A stretch of 64,000 bases of DNA from Aureococcus anophagefferens. Its lineage: Eukaryota; Sar; Pelagophyceae; Pelagomonadales; Pelagomonadaceae. Under the pieces are notes generated by a model. It was not told where the DNA came from, did not search any database, and worked only from the letters and a program-made list of their open reading frames with translations. Below, piece by piece: positions 18,996 to 27,226 of the stretch. Where the stretch lies: NCBI RefSeq assembly GCF_000186865.1, contig NW_008705588.1:266489-330488 (forward strand), in the 5' to 3' direction. The first letter of the stretch is position 1; each line of letters opens with the position of its first letter. Position numbers and translations under genes: made by a program.

Positions 18996-20132
18996 TTATA
19001 TCACCTCCCCCCTTGCCAGCGCGCCAAACATCCGCTCGAGTTCCGAAATATCCTTCGCGTACGACGTGGCCACGAGCGTCGCGACGTCGTCGAGGTCCCG
19101 CGCCGTCTCGCGCGCGCAGTCGACGACCCGCGGCGACGCGTCCACCCCCTGGACCCAGTACTCCGCGCCGTACGTCGTGAGGAACTCGTCGCCTGAATGC
19201 GAATCACGTCAGAGTTTCCAGAAGGTGGTTGATTTGCGCGCTGCTCGTCGCCCGCGCTCACGTCCCGCGTCGTCGCGTACGCCAGCAGCGGCGCGGGACC
19301 CACGGGGACCAGCGCGCAGTTTTTCCGCGCCCGCGACGCCTCGTAGTAGCTCACCGCCGAGGCCTCGTCGCCCGCGGCGGCCGAGGCGCCGTCGTTGACG
19401 AGCGACGCCGTCCAGCCCGTCGGGTTCGGCCTCAGCGGGTTGACGTCGATGAAATACGGCGTGGATACGTCGTCGGCCGCGCCAAAGAGGCTCCGGCCGC
19501 CGACGACGTACTGCTTGTAGGCCGCCGAGGCGTCTGGCGCGCGGCCGTCGAAGAAAGGCTCGTCGGTCGCCTGCGCGGGAGCAAACCCTCGACACGCGTC
19601 GAGGAGGACTACATCACAATTGACGCGCGTCGAGAGGACTACGTCACAGCGTCAATTGAATGCACACACCGTCCGCCACGTCCGCCAAAAACGCCGAGTC
19701 GCCGGTGGGAAAGTGGTTGTCGCGGCCGACGGCGTGCACCGCATAGAAAGCGACCAGCGTCGCGGCGGGCACGTCCGTCGCGGCGAACAGGCCCGTCCCG
19801 GCGCCCGCGATCGAGGAGGGCCTGGCTTCCGCGAGCGCCGGCAGTCCCTTCATGCGCTCGAAGGCCGGGTGCGCGAGGAACGCGGGCTGCTGCACCGCGC
19901 GCAGCACGTCCAGAGTCAGCGCAACCGCGTCGCCCGCGGCCGCGCGCGCGGCCGCGTCCGCGTCTTCCTTGGACCCGCCGCGGGGCGCTTTCTTTTTGCG
20001 CTTCGCGCCGTTCGGATTCTTCAACTCCGCCAAGCGCTTCTTGGCTGCGAGAGGTGTGAGTGAGCTCTGTGTGCTGCAGCGCAGGAATGCACTTGCTGCA
20101 GCGCACAGCAGCAAGCATGAATGCGACGGCAT
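18996..20132 (-). CDS. SET-domain protein with ASAF-type presequence; two introns
   Basis: Exons 20132-19668, 19570-19252 and 19192-18996 give 326 residues in one frame. The start (MPSHSCLLLCAAASAFLRC) is a signal peptide ending in ASAF, as in heterokont plastid presequences. A basic segment (KRLAELKNPNGAKRKKKAPR) follows. The SET domain begins SSIAGAGTGLFAATDVPA, continues FIDVNPLRPNPTGWTASLVN and CALVPVGPAPLLAYATTRDV, and ends AGDEFLTTYGAEYWV across the last junction. This fits a plastid-type protein-lysine methyltransferase; the substrate is unknown. Intron 1 (19571-19667, 97 nt) is GT-AG. Intron 2 (19193-19251, 59 nt) is a short introner with a GC donor. The upstream TTG at 20150 is not needed. 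Confidence 0.75.
19193..19243. mobile_element. Short introner (51 bp) in SET gene
   Basis: The 8-bp direct repeat ctcgtcgc lies at 19185-19192 and 19244-19251. Ends are weakly inverted (ctgaatgcgaatca against tgatttgcgcgctg, 9 of 14). Its right end ggttgattt matches the right end of the 203-bp element at 54595. Excising it with one repeat copy (59 nt) restores the SET motif AGDEFLTTYG and the frame. Confidence 0.75.
19571..19667 (-). other. Spliceosomal intron, 97 nt, with internal near-repeat
   Basis: On the gene strand it starts GTGTGC and ends GCGCAG and links ADVADG to ATDEPFFDG in frame. Inside, two similar ~30-bp units (tgacgtagtcctctcgacg and tgatgtagtcctcctcgacg) lie in tandem. No exact 8-bp flanking duplication was found. 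Confidence 0.6.
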
Positions 20133-20285
20133 GGCCCCGGGGCGCCGCAAGAATTAGTTCGACTTACGGCGCCGACGACGACGGCGTCAAGAATTGGTTC
20201 GACGACGGCGCCGACGACGCGGCGTCGAGGAGATGTCGAGGGCGTCCCCTTCAACTACATCAACAACTAATTCATCTTACAGCTG

Positions 20286-20428
20286 TAGCCTCAAGGACGC
20301 CGGCAGCCGTGAAGCATGTGGGTTCCACCCATGCTGCGCGCAGCGTTGGTCGCTCACCTTAGCCTCAGAGACGCGGGCAGCCTTCGAAGCATGTGAGTTC
20401 CACCCATGCTGCGCGCAGCGTTGATCGC
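20286..20428. repeat. 75-bp imperfect tandem duplication over the sulfotransferase start
   Basis: Copy 1 begins at 20286 and copy 2 at 20361; both contain ttccacccatgctgcgcgca. The ATG in copy 2 (20406) starts the sulfotransferase. The ATG in copy 1 (20331) opens a 21-residue upstream ORF ending at TGA 20394-20396. Just upstream, a ~40-bp unit starting caagaatt is also repeated (20148-20187 and 20188-20226). Confidence 0.85.
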
Positions 20429-21335
20429 CATCGCTGCGATGCGCGCGCGCGCGTCAAACAACTACACCTTCGTCTGGTACCATCCGCACAAGTGCGGCAC
20501 GAGCTTCGCGCTCACGCTCCTGCGCTTCGACTGCCCGAACCTGCCGGACGACGCAGCGCTGGACACGACCGCGAGCACGGCGGCGACGCAGCCGCGGCCG
20601 TCGAAGCTCATCGGCGACTTCAAGGCCAAGTACGACTGCGACGCGCGCCTCAACGGCGAGCACACGCGCGTCGGCCGCGAGCGGCGGTCGCGCGACGGGA
20701 GCGAGCAGCTCGAGTGGAGCTGGGTCCAGCGCAGCGTCGAGCGACGGGAGTGTTTTTTTGCGTGGATGTCGCCTGAAGATGTGAAGAAATCCGACCCCGT
20801 CGCACTTGGTAGGTCCAGCGCAAAGGCTTGTTCGTCACCATCCTGCGCGACCCGCGGGAGCGCATCTTATCCCACCTCGCGCTCGTGATGCAGCACCGCG
20901 TCCGCCGCCGGCGGCCGCCGAGCTCGGACCTCTCGAAGCTCGCGGGCGAGAAGTCCGTCTACGTCCGCGGCCTCACTGCGGACCTCGCCGCCGCGGACGC
21001 GGGCACCGCCGCGGCGCGCCTCGAGGAGGGATTCCAGTTCGTCGGCATACTCTCACACTGGGCCGCGTCGATCTGCCTCTTCCACGCGCTCTTTCCCGGC
21101 GTCGCGTGCCTCGACGACGGAGTTCGCCAACAGCCGGCCCGGCCCGGCGGGCCACGATCGCCTCGCCTACCTCAACGACGCCGGCTGGAACATCTCGCTG
21201 ACCGACCCGTTCTGGACCGCCGACTTTCCCGACCTCGCCGTCTACGACGCGGCCGTCCGCTGGTTCGACGCGCGACGGCGGGGCGACGACGAGTGCCGGA
21301 CCATCTGCCCGCCGCGCTTCTTCGGGTCATCATGA
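20406..21335 (+). CDS. Membrane or secretory sulfotransferase; one introner intron, one apparent frameshift
   Basis: Exons 20406-20723 and 20813-21335. A short signal or anchor (MLRAALIAIAAMRARA) precedes the PAPS 5'-phosphosulfate loop FVWYHPHKCGTSFALTLL. After the intron the 3'-phosphate motif appears: GLFVTILRDPRERILSHLA. Downstream come GFQFVGILSHWAASICLF and, in another frame, DAGWNISLTDPFWTADF. A single extra base near 21120 explains the change; with it removed the product is 279 residues ending at TGA 21333. Family members sulfate carbohydrates in the Golgi. The short upstream ORF at 20331 could lower translation. Confidence 0.75.
20732..20812. mobile_element. Introner (81 bp) in sulfotransferase gene
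   Basis: The 8-bp direct repeat gtccagcg flanks it (20724-20731 and 20813-20820). Ends are imperfect inverted repeats sharing the core gcgacggg (left) and ccccgtcgc (right). The element ends TTGGTAG. Splicing from the GT of the left repeat (20724) to 20812 removes 89 nt, joins WSWVQRKGLFVTI and restores frame. Confidence 0.8.
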
Positions 21336-21343
21336 TGATAAAT

Positions 21344-22312
21344 TTACTTCGCGACGAAGTCCGCGGCCTCGAACTCCGGCGGCGCGGGCGCGAGGTCCGA
21401 TGCTGGGCAGGTGCCGATGGCCCCCCGGTCGTCGTGGAAGACGACCTCGACGTCTCCGTGGCCGTGCTCGCAGAGGAAGGCGCGGCCCGCGGCGAAAGGC
21501 GCGTGGGCCACGCCCAGCTGGTCCACGAGCGCGAGCGCCGCCGGAGCCGCGTCGCGGTCCGCGACGGCCGTCGCGAGCTGGCCGACGGGGTCGAGCGTGC
21601 AGCCGTACTCGAGGGCCTTGAACTGGCGCGCCGTCGCGACGCTCCCGTCGCAAAAGACGACCGCCGCGCCGTAGCGCACGGGGTGCAGGTCGTCGCGGCC
21701 GTCGCCCTTCGCCGCTCCGAGCGCGGCGTCGTAGGCCCGCCGCGCCGGGCCGCCCGTCGGCACCTCGAGCGTGCGCGACAGGGCCCACTCCTTCTGCTCC
21801 CGCGCGTTGAGCCGCGCGTAGGGCGACGCGCGCGGAAGCAGCTCCGCGAGGCTCGTCTCGATCCTCACGCGGAGGCCCGGCGACGCCGTGACGACGCGCG
21901 TGGCCGGCTCGCAGAAGGGCGACGAGTACATGAACTCGCGGCAGAGCAAACCCGGCGTGATGGGCCGCGACGCGTCGCAGACGATGTAGACGCAGGCGAC
22001 CTCCGTCGGCGCCCGCGACCGCGCGGCGACGAGCTGGAGCGCCCCGAAGGCGGTGCGCTCCGCGCAGACGCTGTTGCGCAGCGTGTGCGCCTCGATGTTC
22101 GTGCCCACGACGTGGCCCCCGCCGACGAGCGTCACGACGGCGACGACGCGGAACGACGACTGCGACGGCGGCGGCAGCGACGCCCGGATGCGATTGGCCA
22201 GCGCCAGCCAGGCGTCGTCGGAGTCGTACCAGCGCAGGAACCGCGCCAGCGCGTAGGTCGCCGCCGCGCCGGCCGCGGCCGCCGCGGCGACGCGCAGGCG
22301 CTGCGTCGACAT
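21344..22312 (-). CDS. Cytidine-deaminase-like tandem protein, one zinc ligand altered
   Basis: 322 residues. An N-terminal hydrophobic stretch (VAAAAAAGAAATYALARFL) may anchor it. The first CDA fold has GTNIEAHTLRNSVCAERTAF, the CAE metal and catalytic motif. The partner motif, normally PCxxC, reads TPGLLCREFMY, so the first cysteine is Gly. A second degenerate fold (GAAVVFCDGSVATARQFKAL, ALEYGCTLDPVGQL) follows, as in two-domain CDAs. The usual reaction is cytidine to uridine. With one Zn ligand missing, activity is doubtful unless another residue substitutes. Ends 8 bp from the convergent sulfotransferase stop. Confidence 0.7.
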   Translation of the reverse strand: MSTQRLRVAAAAAAGAAATYALARFLRWYDSDDAWLALANRIRASLPPPSQSSFRVVAVVTLVGGGHVVGTNIEAHTLRNSVCAERTAFGALQLVAARSRAPTEVACVYIVCDASRPITPGLLCREFMYSSPFCEPATRVVTASPGLRVRIETSLAELLPRASPYARLNAREQKEWALSRTLEVPTGGPARRAYDAALGAAKGDGRDDLHPVRYGAAVVFCDGSVATARQFKALEYGCTLDPVGQLATAVADRDAAPAALALVDQLGVAHAPFAAGRAFLCEHGHGDVEVVFHDDRGAIGTCPASDLAPAPPEFEAADFVAK

Positions 22313-22428
22313 GCGACGAGTTCAAGACGCCGCGGCGTGCGCGCAGAGCTTCATGCTCTCCGAGAAATGCAACTGAAAGGAAAGCAACGACGTTGCCCCC
22401 ACACCTTACCGCACAATTTAACCACGGG

Positions 22429-24807
22429 TCACCGCTCCTCGTCCTTGACCTCCTCGCCGCCTTCGCTGTCGTCGTCGCTGTCGTCGTCGCCCTCGACGGG
22501 GATGTCGAAGAGGCCCGAGGACCCCTGGTTCGTGAGCGGCGGCGGCTTCCGCCGGGGCGCGTCGGGCGAGCCCTCGATGGCCTCGAGCTTCGTCGAGTCC
22601 TCGCCGAGGGGCCGGAGCTTCGCGAGGCCGCCGCCGAGGCCGGACTGGAGCTTGTGGTACTGGAGGGCCGCGTTGGGGGGCTTGGAGGCCCGGATCGACT
22701 CCTTGACGTGGAGCGACGCCTTGACCGAGGGTTTCACGTCGAGCTTGCCCATGGTCCGCTCCAGGTTCAGCGCCTGGCGGATGAGGCCCTCGATGCTGTT
22801 GAGCTTGTGCTTGAAGTCGTCGAGCTGCTTCTCCGTCTTCTCCTGGTAGTGCGCGAGGTCGTGGTGGATCTCCGCGATTTCGGACGCGATGTGGTCGTTC
22901 GAGCTCAGCGTGGACGCGGCCGCGAGGTTGCCCTGCATCTTCGCGCGCTTCTTCGCGACGGCGGCGGCCATCTTCTTGCGCGCCATGGAGCCCTGGCGCA
23001 CGGTGATGGACTGGCGCGTCGACACGTTGTCGACCTGGTTCGCCGCCTTGTTGCTCACGCTGACGTTCGCGTTGAAGAAGAGGCGGTCGAAGGTCGACGT
23101 GGCCCGCGAGCCCTGCTGGGACGCCTCCCGCGCCTCCCGCGCCATGCGGACCAGCTGCGACTTGACCGTGTAGAAGGCCGACGCGACCTTGGCGGCCTTG
23201 AGCTCGTTCGGGAAGTACTCGAGGATCTGGTAGAGGCCCGCCGCGGACAGGCACAGCACCTCGATGTAGGTCAGCGCGCAGGCGCACGTCGAGTCCGCCA
23301 AATCTAAATTCTCCAGCACAAAGTCCTCGCCCCAGACCGTGCCCCGGCTGAAGGGGATGCCGTGGCGCGCGGCGATGCCGCGCCGGAGCACGAAGAGCGT
23401 GTGCGCGATGTCGACGACCTCGAGGGGCGCGAAGGTCATGGTGCCGAGGCGCTGGGAGATCTCGACGATGCAGGCCGCCGACGCCTTGCGCAGGTACCAG
23501 ACGCGGTGGAGCCACATGGCGTTGTTCGCGGCCGCGGCCTCGCCCCGGAGCGCGAACGACATCATGCCCTCGAGCTTGCGGTAGTTGTGGATGCGGAGCT
23601 GGTTCCGCGACTGGCGGAAGAAGGTGCGGCAGCGCCGCCGCAGGGACGACGGGTAGCCCCGGTCCTCCATCATGATGTTGAGCTCGTCCATGGACTGGCG
23701 GAACTGACTCCCGTAGACGTCGACCGTGGACAGGATCGAGCAGAACGTGCCGATGATGTAGGCCCACAGGATGCCGCCGGCGACGATGAAGACGATGCCG
23801 ACGACCATTTCCAAACTGTTCGCCGGCGTGAGGTCCCCGTAGCCGACGCCCGTGATCGTGTAGAGCACGAAGTAGAACGCCGCGATGTACGCGTCCGCCA
23901 TGGAATTCTTCCCGAAGTGGCGCTTCCCGTACTTGTCCTTCTTCGTCTCCGACAGCGCGTCGAGCCAGGTCCACTTGGACGACGACCGCGCCGTCGCGCA
24001 GATGCCCCAGAGGCAGGCCATCCAGTGCGCGACGAGCAGGAACATGCCCGCGAGCTTCATGATCGTCAGGTGCGCGTAGGAGATGGAGATCATCGACTCC
24101 CAGCGCGTGAGGATGCGCGACGCCCGCAGCACCCGCGCGAGCTTGAGCAGCCGCAGCAGCCGGATCAGGCGGATCGTGCGCAGCGACGACAGCCAGGACC
24201 CGCCCTGCGCGTAGAGCTGGAGCACGTCGATGGGCACGGAGCTCAGCACGTCGATGATGAACCAGGACTGCACGTAGCGCTTCGCGATCTGCTTGCGGCT
24301 GCGGATGAGCATGTTGCCCCGGTGCTCGTCGAGGTAGGCGAGGTCGAACTGGACGAAGATGTCCATAACGAAGACCGCGTCGATGACGCGGTTGCTCCAG
24401 AAGAGGCCCGTGCCCGGCCGCACCTCCGCGCCCCCGAAGCCCACCTCCACGGGCGTCACGATCGACGTGTAGAGCAGGCAGAAGACCGTGAGGCCGTCCC
24501 AGGAGCGCATGGTCGCGCTCGTCGGGTCGAGCGCGCTCGACGCGTCGCTCCGGAGCCGCGCGCGCATGGCCTCGATCTCCTCGCCGAGCTTCGCGTCGAA
24601 GCCCTCGCGCACGCCGTTGATCGTCTTCGGGGCCGGGCGCTCGTCCTCGACCTTGTAGGACTTCTTGCCGCGCTTGGCGGCGCGGCGGCCCTTCATGCGC
24701 TGCGTCTTGCCGAGCTTGAGGCTCAGCTTGTCCTTGATCGTGTTCCGCTCCTCGTCCGTGAACCAGAGGCTCCGCCAGTTGCGCGTCTTCTCCCTCGGCT
24801 TCCCCAT
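22429..24807 (-). CDS. Voltage-gated, cyclic-nucleotide-binding-type K+ channel (EAG/HCN-like)
   Basis: 792 residues. S1-S6 lie roughly at residues 105-350, with S4 arginines in RTIRLIRLLRLLKLARVLR and the selectivity filter in YTITGVGYGDLTPA. A C-linker (SQFRQSMDELNIMMEDRGYP) and a CNBD-like beta-roll follow (IAARHGIPFSRGTVWGEDFV), though the phosphate-binding Arg/Ser set is not clear. A coiled coil (ASEIAEIHHDLAHYQEKTEK) and an acidic tail complete it. It should conduct K+ at the plasma membrane. The GYG filter indicates K+ selectivity. Confidence 0.9.
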   Translation of the reverse strand: MGKPREKTRNWRSLWFTDEERNTIKDKLSLKLGKTQRMKGRRAAKRGKKSYKVEDERPAPKTINGVREGFDAKLGEEIEAMRARLRSDASSALDPTSATMRSWDGLTVFCLLYTSIVTPVEVGFGGAEVRPGTGLFWSNRVIDAVFVMDIFVQFDLAYLDEHRGNMLIRSRKQIAKRYVQSWFIIDVLSSVPIDVLQLYAQGGSWLSSLRTIRLIRLLRLLKLARVLRASRILTRWESMISISYAHLTIMKLAGMFLLVAHWMACLWGICATARSSSKWTWLDALSETKKDKYGKRHFGKNSMADAYIAAFYFVLYTITGVGYGDLTPANSLEMVVGIVFIVAGGILWAYIIGTFCSILSTVDVYGSQFRQSMDELNIMMEDRGYPSSLRRRCRTFFRQSRNQLRIHNYRKLEGMMSFALRGEAAAANNAMWLHRVWYLRKASAACIVEISQRLGTMTFAPLEVVDIAHTLFVLRRGIAARHGIPFSRGTVWGEDFVLENLDLADSTCACALTYIEVLCLSAAGLYQILEYFPNELKAAKVASAFYTVKSQLVRMAREAREASQQGSRATSTFDRLFFNANVSVSNKAANQVDNVSTRQSITVRQGSMARKKMAAAVAKKRAKMQGNLAAASTLSSNDHIASEIAEIHHDLAHYQEKTEKQLDDFKHKLNSIEGLIRQALNLERTMGKLDVKPSVKASLHVKESIRASKPPNAALQYHKLQSGLGGGLAKLRPLGEDSTKLEAIEGSPDAPRRKPPPLTNQGSSGLFDIPVEGDDDSDDDSEGGEEVKDEER

Positions 24808-24864
24808 GGCCGCGTTCAGGGAAGAAGCCGCTCAGGACGGCGGACGATCTCCCAACATATGGAG

Positions 24865-24933
24865 TATATATGTTTGGGGCAGCGCCGGGCCAAAGCCGGT
24901 TTCATGATATTTGCAGTTATATATGTTTGGGGC
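24865..24933. repeat. Duplicated 16-bp motif upstream of the K+ channel gene
   Basis: tatatatgtttggggc occurs exactly at 24865-24880 and 24918-24933, in the short AT-rich gap upstream of the channel start and downstream of the zeta-kinase stop. On the channel's strand it reads GCCCCAAACATATATA. A promoter role is possible but unproven. Confidence 0.7.
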
Positions 24934-24963
24934 TGCAGCCGGGCCCGCCGGGGGTCGATGCCT

Positions 24964-27096
24964 TTACTCGAGGTCGCCGCGGATGGGGAAGAGGCGGACG
25001 CTCGTGGCGCCCGTCGGCGAGTGCTCCTCGGCGTGGGCGCCGCCCCCGCTCGCCGGCACGGCGCCGAAGAGGAAGGCGACGCCGCCGTGGGGCGCGTGGC
25101 GCGTCCCCAGGACCATCTCCCGGGGCGCGAGGAAGAGGAAGGCCGACGCCCGCTTCGACGCCGGGCCCTCGGGCCAGGGCCCGTCCTCGAGCGGTCTCCA
25201 GCGGCCGCGGAGCGCCGCCGCGGCGTTCGCCGGCATCTCCGCGGGCTCCCCGAACGTGAGCTGCGCGTCGTGCTGCTTCGCGGCGTCGTCGTGCCGCTCG
25301 AAGCTCGCGACGGACAGGACGTCGCCCTGGAGCCCGAGCCAGGCGAGGCCGCCCCGCGCCAGGGGACCCGCGCCGCCGCGCGCGTCGACGTACGCGAAGA
25401 AGACGGCGCCGTCGGGGCAGCCCGTCGCGCGGCGGCTCTCCGGCGAGAGCGCCAAAACGTGCGGCGCGCTGCCCCGCGCCTCCTCGCCGCCGGCCAGGCG
25501 CAGCACGAGCCGCCCGGCGCCGTCGAGGCGCGCCTCCGTTGGCGCGTCGACCCAGGGCGCGACGCCCACGGGTCCCAGGCGCTCGGGGAACCGCGCGAAG
25601 GGGTCCGCGGGTTCCACGGTGTGCGCGAAGCGCCGCCGCAGCGCCGCGAAGTCGCCCGAGTTGTCGACGGCCTCCACCGCGTCCAGGGACGGCGGCGCGC
25701 CGTCGACCTCGTTCGACATGCGCGCCAGGAAGTCGACGTGGGGCGTCAGCAGCCGCAGCGACGCGTCCGGCGCCGCCAACGAGTCGAGGAAGAGCGCCTC
25801 CGGGATCGCGCGGCCCGTGCGCTCCGCGCGCGCCTTCGCCCGCCGCCGCGCCGTCGCCTCGGAGCAGGTCACGTAGAAGATCGCGAGGCGATAGTGCGGA
25901 TACCGCTCGCGCCTGCGGCGAGGGATGCTCGGGCCGGCGTCTCTCGCGCGATTCCCCCGGGACGCCGGCGCGCGCAGGTCCGCCATGACCTGCGCGTAGT
26001 AGGGGCCGTCGCGGAGGCTGCCGTCGACCCAGACGTGCTGCGACTGCTGCATGGCGACGTCCTGCGTGAGCTCCGCGAGGAGGCCCGACTCGCGGTGGCA
26101 GCGCGTGCCCGCGGACCGCGGGTCGCGCGCGACGTAGCCGGGCCACTCGGGCATGAGCTGCTTGAAGAGGTCCGGGTCCACGTGGACGATGTTCTCCAAC
26201 GGAAAAAAGCCGTGCTCGCTGAGCCAGGAGAGCGCGTGGCCCTTGCCCGCGCCCATGGGCCCGCAGGTGAAGACGACCCAGGGCCGCCGCTGCGGCTCGG
26301 TGCGCACGGCGATGGACTCGACGATGCCGTTCTGCCACTTTTCGCGCGCCGCGGCGTAGTGGCCGTGGTAGCCCGCGTCGACGAGCGCGCGCGCGGCGGC
26401 GACGGCCGGCGACGCGTCGACGGCCGGCGCGGCGTCGGCCCGGTAGTTGTCGCGCGTGGACCCGTCGTAGTCGTAGCCCGCCGGCACGGCGAACGCGTTC
26501 GCGTCGCCGTCGCGGTCGCAGCGGTCGTCGACGTAGGCGGCGACGATGCGCCGCAGCAGGCGCCGCCGCCGCACGGCGCGCTCGAAGGCCGCGAAGCTCA
26601 CGGCGCCCGTCCGCTGGAGGTCGACCTGGCGCCAGACGCGCCGGCACTCCGCGGGCGACAGGTTGAGGCGGAGCACGGCGGCGAGGGCGACGAACTCGCG
26701 CTCCGTGATGGAGTCGCCGCCCTCGGCGATGGCGTCGAAGACGTGCCGCAGCTCCGCGTGCGCGTCGGACGCGCCGAGGCCGGGCGAGGGTTCGCGGAGC
26801 GAGTCGGCGACGCGGCTCGCCATGCGCTCGCACAGACTCGCGCGCACGGACGCCTCGGACTCGCGCGCGTCGACGGCGTCGTCGGCGTCGTCCGCCGCGC
26901 CCATGGTCGACAGGCGCCGCAGCGCGCGCTGCGCGCCGGACATGGGCGACTCCTGCCGCGGGCCGCCGAAGACCTCGCGGCCCTCGTCGTCGCCGAAGGC
27001 CGGCGCTTGCGTCTTCATGCGCCGGAAGGACCGCGCCTTCTCGAGCCGGATCGGCGGCGGCGGCCGCGGCGGCGGGTCCGCGAAGAAGACGCCCAT
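24964..27096 (-). CDS. EF-hand-like protein fused to a zeta-type P-loop kinase
   Basis: 710 residues as read through, 689 if the 63-nt introner is spliced. EF-hand-like helices at about residues 75-150 (HVFDAIAEGGDSITEREFV, VDLQRTGAVSFAAFERAV) lack some calcium ligands. The kinase has Walker A (VFTCGPMGAGKGHALSWL), HVDPDLFKQLMPEW and RCHRESGLLAEL, as in zeta/PezT-type UNAG or related kinases. After the intron comes YPHYRLAIFYVTCSEATAR. A ~250-residue C-terminal region is unassigned. No antitoxin partner is present; eukaryotic homologues are not toxin-antitoxin systems. ATG 27096 was chosen because the longer start at 27228 overlaps the divergent rhomboid ATG. Confidence 0.75.
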   Translation of the reverse strand: MGVFFADPPPRPPPPIRLEKARSFRRMKTQAPAFGDDEGREVFGGPRQESPMSGAQRALRRLSTMGAADDADDAVDARESEASVRASLCERMASRVADSLREPSPGLGASDAHAELRHVFDAIAEGGDSITEREFVALAAVLRLNLSPAECRRVWRQVDLQRTGAVSFAAFERAVRRRRLLRRIVAAYVDDRCDRDGDANAFAVPAGYDYDGSTRDNYRADAAPAVDASPAVAAARALVDAGYHGHYAAAREKWQNGIVESIAVRTEPQRRPWVVFTCGPMGAGKGHALSWLSEHGFFPLENIVHVDPDLFKQLMPEWPGYVARDPRSAGTRCHRESGLLAELTQDVAMQQSQHVWVDGSLRDGPYYAQVMADLRAPASRGNRARDAGPSIPRRRRERYPHYRLAIFYVTCSEATARRRAKARAERTGRAIPEALFLDSLAAPDASLRLLTPHVDFLARMSNEVDGAPPSLDAVEAVDNSGDFAALRRRFAHTVEPADPFARFPERLGPVGVAPWVDAPTEARLDGAGRLVLRLAGGEEARGSAPHVLALSPESRRATGCPDGAVFFAYVDARGGAGPLARGGLAWLGLQGDVLSVASFERHDDAAKQHDAQLTFGEPAEMPANAAAALRGRWRPLEDGPWPEGPASKRASAFLFLAPREMVLGTRHAPHGGVAFLFGAVPASGGGAHAEEHSPTGATSVRLFPIRGDLE
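25913..25967. mobile_element. Candidate in-frame introner (55 bp) in zeta-kinase gene
   Basis: Flanks are gctcgcgc (25905-25912) and gcgcgcgc (25968-25975), 7 of 8 identical. The gene strand ends the insert in CGCCGCAG. Removing 63 nt keeps frame and converts an odd Pro/Arg insert into DLRERYPHYRLAIFYV, a much better family fit. The donor would be GC. Since the frame is open, only RNA can prove it. Confidence 0.5.
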
Positions 27097-27226
27097 GCTC
27101 TCGATGCCAGGGCTGCCCAGACTCCGACAGATAACTTTCTTGAAGTTAAGGTGCTCTTCAAGCTTCGATCGCCTGTGGCAGCTCTCGACGCGCGCGCGCC
27201 GCAACGCACGAGCGCCGCAACGCACC

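Noticed and set aside
19571..19667. 97-nt intron as a further introner
   Set aside because: No exact 8-bp flanking repeat and no clear TIRs; kept as an ordinary intron.
24964..27096. Zeta-type kinase as part of a toxin-antitoxin pair
   Set aside because: No antitoxin gene nearby and the enzyme is fused to eukaryote-style regions.
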